A stretch of DNA of 11,575 bases from Thermoflexus sp. (GCF_034432235.1 NZ_DAOUCJ010000006.1:1-11575); one strand, 5' to 3'; counted from the stretch's first letter, positions 1 to 6,518 are shown. Made by a program: numbers and translations. The notes: generated by a model not told the origin, from the letters alone.

Positions 1-735
1 CAATGCGCTCAGATAAGCAATCAGATCCGCCACCTGCGCATCCGTCAGGTCTCCCCCGATCGCCGGCATCTGCCCACCCCCTTCCCGGATCTGCTGGGCG
101 ATAAACACGGGAGTATGCCGCCGCAGCTCATCCACCAGGATCGGGGCCGGCGGCTCAAAGCCCAGCCCAACCCCCGGCCTTCGCCCGCCATCCAGATGGC
201 AGGATTCACATCGTTCCCGGAAAAGCGCACGCCCTCGCGCGACCGCCGCCGGATCCGGCGGGGAAGGGATCCGATGAAAGGCCGGCGGCCCTTCCAGGGT
301 TCGGAGGTAGGCCAGCAGCTGCTCCATCTCTCCTTCTGAGAGACGGTCCTGGAAGCCCGGCATATCCCCTCGCCCTCTCCGGATTTGCTGGCGGATGAAA
401 TCGGCGGAATGTCGCTCGGCGACGCCTCGCAGCGAGGGACCGATTCCCGGCACGGTTCCCCCCTGAGGATGGCATCCTTCGCAGAGCGCGGCGAAGGACG
501 CCGGGATGTTTCGGGGGGAAGGCGTGGGGGAGGGGGGAGCCGGCGAGGAAGCTGTCGGAAAGAGGGAAGGGGGCGAGGCCACGCGATCCGGTCCTGGAGT
601 CGGAGGCTTCGGGACGCTCATACATCCGGCCCAACCGATCACGCCCAGCAGGATCCAGCGACGCCATCCGTGGCATCCTATCCAGAACCCCCGGCTGATG
701 CATCCTCTGCGCGTCCTGATGGCTTCCGGCCTCAT
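1..735 (-). CDS. Di-heme c-type cytochrome lipoprotein (C-terminus cut by window edge)
   Basis: This is an electron carrier expected to sit outside the cytoplasmic membrane, held by a lipid anchor. The reading frame gives 245 residues before the left edge. Residues about 27-38 form a short hydrophobic stretch ending in a lipobox-like GWAGC. A Pro/Ser/Thr-rich linker follows, then two class-I cytochrome c domains. Domain 1 has the heme site C85-E-G-C88-H89 with probable axial Met125 (GDMPGF). Domain 2 has C176-E-S-C179-H180 with probable Met223 (GQMPAI) and ends in the usual helix (VADLIAYLSAL), so only a few residues are probably missing. I chose the ATG at 735, preceded by a weak TGAGG; the basic leader of about 26 residues is long for a lipoprotein. 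A different minus-strand frame in this region is open but lacks the heme motifs. Fold and heme count are firm; the redox partner is unknown. Confidence 0.88.
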   Translation of the reverse strand, partial: MRPEAIRTRRGCISRGFWIGCHGWRRWILLGVIGWAGCMSVPKPPTPGPDRVASPPSLFPTASSPAPPSPTPSPRNIPASFAALCEGCHPQGGTVPGIGPSLRGVAERHSADFIRQQIRRGRGDMPGFQDRLSEGEMEQLLAYLRTLEGPPAFHRIPSPPDPAAVARGRALFRERCESCHLDGGRRPGVGLGFEPPAPILVDELRRHTPVFIAQQIREGGGQMPAIGGDLTDAQVADLIAYLSAL

Positions 736-845
736 TGAAGCCTCATGGGAGGATTTCCACTTTCTGATACGCAACCATCCTTCCTGCAGTTCAACCGGGT
801 TTCCAGCTATCATGGAAGGGATCCCGTGAAAAGAGGAGCCCGTCC
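736..845. promoter_or_regulatory. Divergent intergenic region between cytochrome and GH57 genes
   Basis: These 110 bases separate two divergent starts and must carry both upstream signals. A purine-rich ribosome site (AAGAGGAG) lies just before the GH57 ATG. A TATCAT at 808-813 could be a plus-strand -10, but no convincing -35 stands 16-18 bases upstream. I see no strong operator. Confidence 0.35.
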
Positions 846-2540
846 ATGAAGCGGATCGGAGCCTTCACATTTGTCCTCCACGCCCATATCCCTTATTGCC
901 GTCGAGCGGGGCGCTGGCCGCATGGGGAGGAATGGCTGCACGAAGCCATCGCCGAGACTTACCTTCCGCTCCTGGATGCCCTTTACGAGCTCCATGCGCA
1001 GGGGATCCCTGCTCGCCTGACCCTCAGCCTCACTCCGGTGCTGGCGGATCAGCTGGCGGATCCTCTGATCCAGGATCATTTCGTCGAATACGTCGCCGAT
1101 CGGCGGGGCCGGGCGGAGCAGGATGTGGCACGCTTCGAGCAGGAAGGGAACGCCCATCTTCGGGAGCTGGCCCGCTTTTATGTGGAGTTCTACGACCGGC
1201 GGCTCCGGCATTTCACCGGGCGATACGGGCGGGATCTGATCGGGGCCTTCCGGCAACTGCAGGAGGCAGGCGTTCTGGAGCTGGTGACCAGCGCAGCAAC
1301 CCACGGCTACCTCCCCCTTCTCTCTCGGGATTCCTCCATCCGGGGACAATTGCGGGTGGGGGTGCAGACCTACCGGCGGTTCTTCGGCAGGGATCCCTTC
1401 TCCATCTGGCTCCCCGAGTGCGCCTACCGGCCGGCCTATCGCCTGCCCGATGGGACCATCCGGCCGGGCCTCGAGCTCTTCCTCGCCCGGGAAGGGCTCC
1501 GTCTGTTCTTCGCGGAAACCCATGCGGTGGAAGGGGGACGACCCGTGGGCAAGGCGGCGGGGGACGCCATCGGACCCTATGGTCAGATCGTGCGACATTA
1601 TGTGATCCCCTTTGAAACCGTGGAACCGGCGCGGGGGACCACCTATCGGCCGTATTACGTGGCCCGCACGGATGCGCCAGGGGCGGCGCATTCGGGCGTG
1701 GCCGTGGTGGCTCGCAACAACCGGACCGGGATGCAGGTGTGGTCGGCCGACTGGGGGTATCCAGGGGATTTCGATTATCGGGAATTTCACAAGAAGGACG
1801 GGCGATCTGGGCTGCAATACTGGCGGGTGACCGGGAAAGTCGATCTGGGGGAGAAGGATTACTACTATCCGGAGTGGGCAGCTCACAAGGTGGACCAGCA
1901 TGCCCGGCACTTCGTGGATCTGGTGCATGATCTCCTACGGGAATTCCATCGGGAGACCGGGCAGATCGGTCTGATCGCCTCGAATTACGATGCGGAGCTA
2001 TTTGGCCACTGGTGGTTCGAAGGCGTGGATTGGATCCGGGAGGTCCTGCGGCGTCTGGCGGAAAGCGAGGAAGTCTGGCTGACCACCGCCCGGGCGTATG
2101 TGGAGGCGTATCCGCCCAGCGAGGTGCTGATCCTCCCGGAATCCAGCTGGGGGCTGGGAGGCGGGCACTGGACCTGGGACAACCCGGAGACCCACTGGAT
2201 GTGGGAGCCGATCCACGAGGCGGAGGCCCGGATGGAACAGCTGGCCGCCCGGCATTTAGAGGCCGACAGGGCAACCCGGAAGGTCCTGAATCAGGCGGCC
2301 CGGGAGTTGCTTTTACTCCAGGCCAGCGACTGGCCCTTCCTGGTGACCACCGGCCAGGCCCGGGCTTACGCCATCGAGCGCTTTACGACCCACCTGGAGC
2401 GATTTGAGGCCCTCTGCCGCTCCATCGAGGCGGGGCGCCCGGATGAGGATCTGGCGGAGGAATACTGGGAGCTGGACCGGGTGTTCCCCGATCTGGATTA
2501 TCGCTGGTGGAGGCCAGCGGTGGACGAGGGATCCGCATGA
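846..2540 (+). CDS. GH57 alpha-1,4-glucan branching enzyme
   Basis: The enzyme forms alpha-1,6 branches in glycogen-like glucans in the cytoplasm. The 564-residue product begins with the GH57 region-1 motif (LHAHIPY, H12 and H14). The catalytic nucleophile is in WLPECAYRP (E191) and the acid/base Asp is in SNYDAELFGHWW (D382), with the Trp-rich surroundings typical of GH57 branching enzymes such as Thermus TTHA1902 and Thermococcus TK1436. A helical C-terminal domain (about 430-560) fits that group, and the length is slightly above the roughly 520-560 usual for it. The ATG at 846 is preceded by AGGAG at a good distance. No other glycogen gene (glgA, glgC, glgP) is in the window, so the pathway context is not visible. 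Family is very secure. Branching activity, rather than another GH57 activity, rests on the motif pattern, without biochemical evidence. Confidence 0.93.
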   Translation: MKRIGAFTFVLHAHIPYCRRAGRWPHGEEWLHEAIAETYLPLLDALYELHAQGIPARLTLSLTPVLADQLADPLIQDHFVEYVADRRGRAEQDVARFEQEGNAHLRELARFYVEFYDRRLRHFTGRYGRDLIGAFRQLQEAGVLELVTSAATHGYLPLLSRDSSIRGQLRVGVQTYRRFFGRDPFSIWLPECAYRPAYRLPDGTIRPGLELFLAREGLRLFFAETHAVEGGRPVGKAAGDAIGPYGQIVRHYVIPFETVEPARGTTYRPYYVARTDAPGAAHSGVAVVARNNRTGMQVWSADWGYPGDFDYREFHKKDGRSGLQYWRVTGKVDLGEKDYYYPEWAAHKVDQHARHFVDLVHDLLREFHRETGQIGLIASNYDAELFGHWWFEGVDWIREVLRRLAESEEVWLTTARAYVEAYPPSEVLILPESSWGLGGGHWTWDNPETHWMWEPIHEAEARMEQLAARHLEADRATRKVLNQAARELLLLQASDWPFLVTTGQARAYAIERFTTHLERFEALCRSIEAGRPDEDLAEEYWELDRVFPDLDYRWWRPAVDEGSA

Positions 2541-2544
2541 GATC

Positions 2545-3108
2545 TCAGGCCGCGGGCTTTGCTCCTTCCGACCACCGCCGGATGACCTCCTGCAGGAGGG
2601 CCCGGAGGTTAGGATCCGGCACCTCCTCTAATCGGCCGTAGCGCTGCCCGCCCACCGTGATGCCCAGGGTGCCGTCCGGCAGCGTCTCGAAGCGAACCGC
2701 CCGGTAGGGGAGCTCGGGGTGATGCTGGAGGAGTTCTTGAAGGATGGCATCCAGCTGCTCGGCCAGGGCCGGGACCGAGGGGGAGATCCCGGGGGCAGGC
2801 AGGGGAAGCGCCGCGGAGCCTTCGGTCATCCCCCGGATCGCTCGAAGGGCCTCCAGGACCAGCATCGCCGCCTGATGATCGTGGATCTCCCGCAGATGCC
2901 GGTAGCGTTGTTTTCCGACTTTCACCCACCAGGTTCCATCCGGGTCTCTAACCAGCGCGATGCCCGTCTCCGTTCTCGGGGGCGGCGGCGCTCCAGCCCT
3001 GGGCGAACCGCTTCCTCCCCGAAGGGCAAGCCCTAAGGATAGGCCCAGCAGGAGGCCCACGATCAGCGCCCCGCCCGCAAAGAGATAGATCAGCTCCAGG
3101 GGAACCAT
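2545..3108 (-). CDS. Membrane-anchored protein with an internally duplicated motif, function unknown
   Basis: I do not recognise a named family. The 187-residue product has one N-terminal membrane segment (about 7-29) with almost no residues before it, then a Pro/Arg-rich linker (about 30-47). Two copies of a roughly 38-residue unit follow, at about 54-92 and 142-179. Each has the pattern PDGT-x4-VG-x-QRY-x2-L-x-E-(I/V)-x-D followed by a Leu-rich helix (EALRAI in copy 1, QEVIRRW in copy 2). A variable helical linker joins them. The ATG at 3108 is chosen because the membrane segment follows immediately and AAAGG lies upstream. The frame stays open to 3312, but that extension looks non-coding. 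The stop is 4 bp from the convergent GH57 stop. The topology suggests a soluble domain held at the membrane. Confidence 0.75.
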   Translation of the reverse strand: MVPLELIYLFAGGALIVGLLLGLSLGLALRGGSGSPRAGAPPPPRTETGIALVRDPDGTWWVKVGKQRYRHLREIHDHQAAMLVLEALRAIRGMTEGSAALPLPAPGISPSVPALAEQLDAILQELLQHHPELPYRAVRFETLPDGTLGITVGGQRYGRLEEVPDPNLRALLQEVIRRWSEGAKPAA

Positions 3109-3310
3109 ATGGGACCTTTCCCGAAACAGGTGGCGCCCTTCATCGTTTCCTGAGAGATTCCATGGCGGGATGGCTCTGGAGAATCCCTCGCCCTTCCTTG
3201 CAGTGATCGGCGAAAAGCAGCCTGACCTTTGCCCCGAACATTCCGCCGCTAACTTCCCCCCGATCGGGTGAGCGGATGGCCCAAGGTGCCCTCGCGACTC
3301 CAAGGGCTCC
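3109..3310. other. Gene-free spacer upstream of the duplicated-motif gene
   Basis: No convincing gene. A minus-strand frame remains open here, but it has no family features and no good ribosome site. The stretch must hold the promoter of the minus-strand gene starting at 3108; I cannot point to clear -10 and -35 boxes. The attC-like site at 3311-3398 adjoins it on the right. Confidence 0.4.
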
Positions 3311-3398
3311 ACCTAACGCAGGCGTCCGCGGTCGGCGGAGCCGAGGCCGAAGGCCGAGGTAGAGAGGTAGAGCGGATCTGCTGCACGCATGGTCAGGC
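3311..3398 (-). repeat. attC-like site downstream of the DUF2442 gene
   Basis: On the minus strand the site runs from GCCTGAC (3398-3392, one mismatch to RYYYAAC) to GTTAGGT (3317-3311, full match to GTTRRRY), 88 bases, within the 57-141 range known for attC. The inner arms are related as inverted copies: GCGTGCAGC near the left box and GGACGCCTGC near the right. The centre holds a GGCC-TTC-GGCC hairpin. Arm pairing is imperfect, as in real attC sites. Confidence 0.5.
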
Positions 3399-3399
3399 G

Positions 3400-3714
3400 C
3401 TATTTGAGCGTGTGCTTTTGGTGGCGAGCCGCTAACCATTTTGCCAGAGATTCCGGGCTTTCGGTAGAACGTTTCCCGAAGAGCAGACCCTCTACCCCAA
3501 TATCTTCATCCAGGTCCGGCCAGTGAATACCATAACCAGCCCCTGCAATCCGAAAATTCTGCCGCTCTTCCGGTGTGGCGTAGATCAAACGCGGATACCA
3601 GCTCAGCGGCACCGAGATGGTACGCCCATCCTCCAGATCCACACTGAGGGTGTCCTCTGTCACTCGAACCTGCATAATTTTAGGCAATGCTACTGTAATG
3701 ACCACAGAACTCAT
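3400..3714 (-). CDS. DUF2442 family protein
   Basis: The 104-residue product matches the DUF2442 family (PF10387) by pattern: VTEDTLSVDLEDGRTISVPL (15-38), then W-YPRL and ATPEER, then GIHWPDLDEDIGVEGLL (62-78). It is full length. DUF2442 proteins often neighbour DUF4160 proteins and such pairs are suspected toxin-antitoxin modules; I know of no settled biochemical function. No DUF4160 partner is present here. The ATG at 3714 is used, with GGGAGCGG just upstream; an internal Met at residue 14 is a weaker alternative. The gene is 54% G+C against 60-75% nearby, and it sits between attC-like sites, so acquisition by transfer is likely. The TAG stop nearly abuts the downstream attC-like box. Confidence 0.88.
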   Translation of the reverse strand: MSSVVITVALPKIMQVRVTEDTLSVDLEDGRTISVPLSWYPRLIYATPEERQNFRIAGAGYGIHWPDLDEDIGVEGLLFGKRSTESPESLAKWLAARHQKHTLK

Positions 3715-3754
3715 CCCACCGCTCCCGAAGCACGGTTAGATGTTCTGTTCTTTC

Positions 3755-3784
3755 ATTGTAGCACACCGGACGCTCCAGTGCCTA
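3755..3784 (-). promoter_or_regulatory. Candidate cassette promoter for DUF2442
   Basis: On the minus strand TACAAT (3760-3755) is a good -10. TAGGCA (3784-3779) stands 18 bases upstream and matches 4 of 6 of TTGACA. The -35 overlaps the terminal GTTAGGC box of the upstream attC-like site. The ATG follows about 40 bases after the -10. This is inferred from sequence only. Confidence 0.35.
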
Positions 3785-3832
3785 ACGCCGGGTATCAGCG
3801 GCCGTGTTGGCCGCCGAAGATAAAGGTTCGGC
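3780..3832 (-). repeat. attC-like site upstream of the DUF2442 gene
   Basis: On the minus strand a GCCGAAC box (3832-3826, one mismatch to RYYYAAC) pairs with GTTAGGC (3786-3780, full match to GTTRRRY). Between them is a perfect 6-bp hairpin, GCGGCC (3798-3803) with GGCCGC (3809-3814) and a 5-base loop. The right arm, GCTGATACCCGGC then GTTAGGC, resembles the usual L'-R' side of attC. At 53 bases it is slightly short, and the true left box may lie further out. Confidence 0.45.
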
Positions 3833-3875
3833 TCACGGACTTCGACGGTGTTTGCAAGCCCGCGCTGTCCATGCA

Positions 3876-4943
3876 TCAATCATGCACCCAGACCCAGGTG
3901 CCCGGGTTGTCGGGGGTGGCCCGCACGAAAGGCGCATCCCCATAAGGTTCCGCCCACTCGAACAGCCAGCGGGCGTCGATGGGCGCAAGGTTCACACAAC
4001 CCCGGCTTTGCGGGAAGCCGAAGCGATCATGCCAGTAAGCCCCGTGAAGGGCGTAACCCTGATAGAAGAACATGGTCCACGGCACATCTTCCAGGTAGTA
4101 GTAACCGAAGATGTCTCCATCCATCAGTGTGGTTCGGGCCTTCACCTGGATCCGGAAGAGGCCAGTGACAGTCGGGGTGCGGGCGCGGCCGGATGAGATC
4201 AGGGTCGCGTAGACCAGCCGATCCCCTTCATAAGCCGCCAGGGTTTGCTCGTAGAGGTTCACCTCGATCCACTTTGAACCCGGTGGGATCCCCGCGGGCG
4301 GCCGGGTGGGAACCACCAGTCCCACGGCCTGTTCCCGGATCCACTGATGGGGGCCCACCCGATACCATCGCTGATCCCCAATGTGACGGATCTCTTCCAC
4401 CGTGATCAGGGTGTAACGGGGCAGGACAGGGGCTTTCGGATCCGGCGCCCGGCCCGGCTCCTCGGAAGGCGGGGTGGCCTGAACGATCCAGCCGAAGGGA
4501 CGGGTGGGCGGGGTGCTGAAGGCCACCCCGTGGAAGCTGGAGGGGGCTCCGAAGGCCAGATACGAGGCCTCGATGTATTCCTCTCGATTGATCTGATAGA
4601 AGACTTTCCCGCCCGTCTCCACCCGGCCGTGCACGCTCACCCACACATAGCCCCCGGGGAAGATCCGCCGGGGAGAGCCACCGCTCAGCGCATCCTCCGG
4701 TGAACGATACGTCGGAGCCGGGGCCCGCACATAGGCATAGATATAAGGAACCAGCGGTTGGGACGAGGTTCCAGTCCGGCCCCGATAGGACCCCGGAGGA
4801 TCCGCCTTCCCATTGGCGGAGATCGGGGAAGATGTTCGCGGGGGAACCGGGCGGGGGCAGAACGTCGGGTCCCCATCAGGAGGAATACAACGGTCCATCA
4901 CGGAAAGGATCAGTCCCAAAAATCCCAGGATGAGCGCCACCAT
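3876..4943 (-). CDS. L,D-transpeptidase (YkuD domain) with N-terminal membrane anchor
   Basis: The enzyme should form 3-3 cross-links, or otherwise attack the peptide stem, in the cell wall on the outer face of the membrane. The 355-residue product starts with a hydrophobic segment (about 1-16) ending near C19, which could be an uncleaved anchor or a signal. A Pro-rich low-complexity stretch follows (about 20-65), then a region of about 66-215 with short strand-rich segments that may be SH3-like. The catalytic YkuD domain is at about 225-340. The active site is complete: H300 (ALHGAYWHD) and SRGCVNL with nucleophile C316. The ATG at 4943 has GGGGAGG 6 bases upstream. It is monocistronic, with a long AT-rich leader containing a nested inverted repeat. 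Family is secure; the physiological substrate is inferred. Confidence 0.92.
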   Translation of the reverse strand: MVALILGFLGLILSVMDRCIPPDGDPTFCPRPVPPRTSSPISANGKADPPGSYRGRTGTSSQPLVPYIYAYVRAPAPTYRSPEDALSGGSPRRIFPGGYVWVSVHGRVETGGKVFYQINREEYIEASYLAFGAPSSFHGVAFSTPPTRPFGWIVQATPPSEEPGRAPDPKAPVLPRYTLITVEEIRHIGDQRWYRVGPHQWIREQAVGLVVPTRPPAGIPPGSKWIEVNLYEQTLAAYEGDRLVYATLISSGRARTPTVTGLFRIQVKARTTLMDGDIFGYYYLEDVPWTMFFYQGYALHGAYWHDRFGFPQSRGCVNLAPIDARWLFEWAEPYGDAPFVRATPDNPGTWVWVHD

Positions 4944-4981
4944 GAGTCCTCCCCACCGATGGTTTGTTGAGCATAACCCGT

Positions 4982-5104
4982 GAAAGCGTTCGGAAACTCA
5001 CACGAAGATACATCGGATAAAACAAATGAAAATGAATAAAGATCGTCCGAATCTTCGTGTCTCTGTGCGAATCTCCTGAAGTCGCCGCGTCTTCGAACGC
5101 TTTC
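4982..5104. repeat. Nested inverted repeat in the transpeptidase leader
   Basis: Three matched arm pairs nest inside one another. GAAAGCGTTCG (4982-4992) pairs with CGAACGCTTTC (5094-5104). ACACGAAGAT (5000-5009) pairs with ATCTTCGTGT (5051-5060). TCGGA (5013-5017) pairs with TCCGA (5046-5050). The loop is 28 AT-rich bases. The right side has about 33 unpaired bases between the outer and middle arms, against 7 on the left. Confidence 0.7.
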
Positions 5105-5189
5105 CCAAACCCATGATAAGCCCGATAGCCAACCCGGAGCGTGAGGAAGAGGTTTAACGGATTCTGACCCCAAGGTTGACCTTTCTCTA

Positions 5190-5195
5190 ATTATA
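5190..5195 (-). promoter_or_regulatory. Candidate -10 for the L,D-transpeptidase gene
   Basis: A perfect TATAAT on the minus strand sits in AT-rich sequence about 250 bases upstream of the transpeptidase ATG. No convincing -35 is present 16-18 bases upstream. If it is used, the transcript would contain the nested inverted repeat as a 5' leader. Confidence 0.3.
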
Positions 5196-5338
5196 ACGTA
5201 ACGGGAATTCCAAAAGTTCCTGGACGCCTGCCCTATGGGAAATGGATGACTGCCCAACCTATGCGCCATCCATTCCTGCGGGTTTTTCCCGAGAGGCCTG
5301 CAGGAGAAAAGAGACGTGGGAGGCCGGGCAGGCCGTCG

Positions 5339-5387
5339 AAGGCGGCTGTCCAGCCCCATATCACGGAGCGGTTTCCCCAGCCGCCTT
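5339..5387. repeat. 10-bp inverted repeat
   Basis: AAGGCGGCTG (5339-5348) pairs perfectly with CAGCCGCCTT (5378-5387) around a 29-base loop. It lies between the convergent-side spacer hairpins and the AT-rich island. There is no T-run on either side, so it does not look like a standard intrinsic terminator. Confidence 0.5.
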
Positions 5388-5415
5388 TCTGGGCGAGCCG
5401 GAAAATCGACCTTTC

Positions 5416-5464
5416 GAGGCGCCATCGCCTCAGGCGTCCGCCTTCCCGTCGCCGCTGAAGCGGC
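5416..5464 (-). terminator. Three adjacent GC hairpins downstream of the AIR-synthase-like gene
   Basis: Within 49 bases stand GAGGCG/CGCCTC (5416-5431, 4-base loop), AGGCG/CGCCT (5432-5443, 2-base gap) and GCCGCT/AGCGGC (5451-5464, 2-base gap). They begin about 35 bases after the stop of the minus-strand gene string, so a terminator role is plausible. The only T-rich tail on the minus strand (ATTTT) is some 10 bases beyond the last stem, so this is weak. Confidence 0.35.
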
Positions 5465-5498
5465 TCCTGCCACGCTTCCGGTTTATAATGGCGTGAAC

Positions 5499-6518
5499 TC
5501 AGGGTGATCCCTCGAAGAGTCGAGCCAGCTCATCCCGGGGGAAAGGCTGGAGGGGTTCGCGTCGGCCGGCGCGTTCGATCCAGGCCCCTTCCTCCACAGG
5601 CTGGAGCTCCCCGATGATCGCGGCCGGGCGCCCGGCCGCGATCAGCGCGTCCCGGATCGCCGGCGCATCTTCGGGTGGAGCGACGATGAGGAGCGAACCG
5701 GAAGCCAGCAGGCCCCATGGATCCAGTCCATAGTGCTGGCACAGGGTCCGGGTCTCCGGATAGATCGGCACGGCCTCGTGGTCCACCCGGATCCCGAGGC
5801 CGGCGGCCTGGGCCAGTTCCCAGAGCCCGGTGGCCAATCCTCCCTCCGTCGGATCATGCATCGCGTGCACCCGACCCGCCCTCAGGGCGATCTGCGCATC
5901 CTCCAGCACGCTGATCCCGGGATTGTAAAGGAAATCGGCGCAGCGCTCGAGGAACGCTTCCCCGAAGATCGGCAACAGCTCCGCGCGCTTCTCCCGGGCG
6001 ATCACGGAGGTGCCCTCAATGGCGATCGGTTTGCTCAGGATCACCGGATCCCCAGCCCGGGCGCCCCGCGGGGTGATCAGGCGATCCGGAGGCACTTCCC
6101 CCAGCATAAATCCGGCGATGATCGGCCGGTCCAGACCATAAGTGACCTCGCTGTGGCCACCGATCAATGTGACCCCGATCGCCTCACAGGCGGAGCGAAG
6201 CTGCTGGAAGATCCGCTCGACCAGCTCCACATCGGTGCGTCCTTCCGGCAGGAGGAGGATGGCCACCATCCAGCGGGGGAGGGCGCCGGTGGTCGCGATA
6301 TCGTTGGCGTTGATCTGAACGGCATACCACCCGATCGCATCGGTGGCGAATGTGATAGGATCCGCCTTGACCACCAGACAGCGATCCCCCATATCGACTA
6401 CCGCCGCGTCCAAACCGATCCCTGGCCCAAGCCATACCCGGGGATCCGGGATCGGGAAATCCAGCAGGCGCCGCATAAGCTCCAGGGGAAGCTTTCCTAC
6501 TGGGAAGATCTCGGACAT
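5499..6518 (-). CDS. AIR synthase-related protein (PurM/HypE-like ATP-binding fold)
   Basis: The 339-residue product belongs to the AIR-synthase superfamily (PurM, ThiL, SelD, HypE), whose members bind and use ATP. The N-terminal AIRS domain shows GPGIGLDAAVV (31-41), DPITFAT (53-59), NANDIATTGA (70-79) and GGHSEVT (120-126). The C-terminal domain follows from about 150 and includes a Gly-rich SKPIAIEGTS and HDPTEGG. It most resembles the uncharacterised 'AIR synthase family' group near HypE. It lacks the C-terminal Cys tail of true HypE (it ends in FEGSP), and no hydrogenase genes are visible, so I do not call it HypE. The ATG at 6518 follows AGGAGG by 10 bases. It is the last gene of the minus-strand string, 47 bases after the permease stop. 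Substrate unknown. Confidence 0.88.
   Translation of the reverse strand: MSEIFPVGKLPLELMRRLLDFPIPDPRVWLGPGIGLDAAVVDMGDRCLVVKADPITFATDAIGWYAVQINANDIATTGALPRWMVAILLLPEGRTDVELVERIFQQLRSACEAIGVTLIGGHSEVTYGLDRPIIAGFMLGEVPPDRLITPRGARAGDPVILSKPIAIEGTSVIAREKRAELLPIFGEAFLERCADFLYNPGISVLEDAQIALRAGRVHAMHDPTEGGLATGLWELAQAAGLGIRVDHEAVPIYPETRTLCQHYGLDPWGLLASGSLLIVAPPEDAPAIRDALIAAGRPAAIIGELQPVEEGAWIERAGRREPLQPFPRDELARLFEGSP

Larger units (their letters stand above)
3311..3786 (-). mobile_element. Single integron-like gene cassette (no integrase in the window)
   Basis: Read on the minus strand, the segment begins at a GTTAGGC box (3786-3780), carries one compact gene (DUF2442) and ends in an 88-base imperfect palindrome finishing in GTTAGGT (3317-3311). 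Both boxes fit the integron R' consensus GTTRRRY. The gene stop is one base before the R''-like box of the downstream site, the compact arrangement typical of cassettes. G+C over 3421-3720 is 162 of 300 by my count (54%), well below the flanks, and no GGATCC lies in it although the motif is common elsewhere in the window. A lone cassette between attC sites without an integrase matches the pattern called CALIN. This is inference from motif and fold; no recombinase or excised form can be seen. Confidence 0.55.
4944..5498. other. 555-base intergenic region with AT-rich hairpin and GC hairpins
   Basis: No convincing gene. A minus-strand frame is open over 4910-5473, but its translation is rich in Arg and Pro, has no family features and overlaps the transpeptidase start. 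The left part (about 4970-5230) is AT-rich; line 4981-5040 has 20 G+C of 60 by my count. It carries a nested inverted repeat at 4982-5104 and a TATAAT on the minus strand. The right part holds a 10-bp inverted repeat and three adjacent small GC hairpins downstream of the AIR-synthase-like gene. Confidence 0.6.

Noticed and set aside
206..703. Minus-strand open frame of 165 codons overlapping the cytochrome
   Set aside because: It is offset from the frame that carries both CXXCH sites and both Met ligands; composition is Arg/Pro-rich noise.
810..1928. Long minus-strand open frame (372 codons) opposite the GH57 gene
   Set aside because: It is antisense to a secure GH57 gene, is rich in Pro/His/Gly/Arg and shows no family features; high G+C opens such frames by chance.
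3140..3439. Minus-strand open frame of 99 codons, with a shorter internal ATG version
   Set aside because: It crosses the attC-like site and the DUF2442 stop, has no ribosome site of note and no family pattern.
3735..3741. ATCTAAC on the minus strand as a further R''-type integron box
   Set aside because: It matches the consensus but lies in the DUF2442 leader with no palindromic partner at a suitable distance.
4910..5473. Minus-strand open frame of 187 codons in the spacer upstream of the transpeptidase
   Set aside because: It overlaps the well-placed transpeptidase start, runs through the AT-rich inverted repeat and GC hairpins, and has no recognisable domain.
5484..5489. TATAAT on the plus strand as a promoter
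   Set aside because: No -35 at 16-18 bases, and it would fire into the 3' end of a minus-strand gene string with no plus-strand gene downstream.
5499..6518. Naming the AIR-synthase-like protein HypE, SelD, PurM or ThiL
   Set aside because: The superfamily fold is clear, but it lacks HypE's terminal Cys, no SelD active Cys/Sec was seen near the N-terminus, and no pathway neighbours are present.
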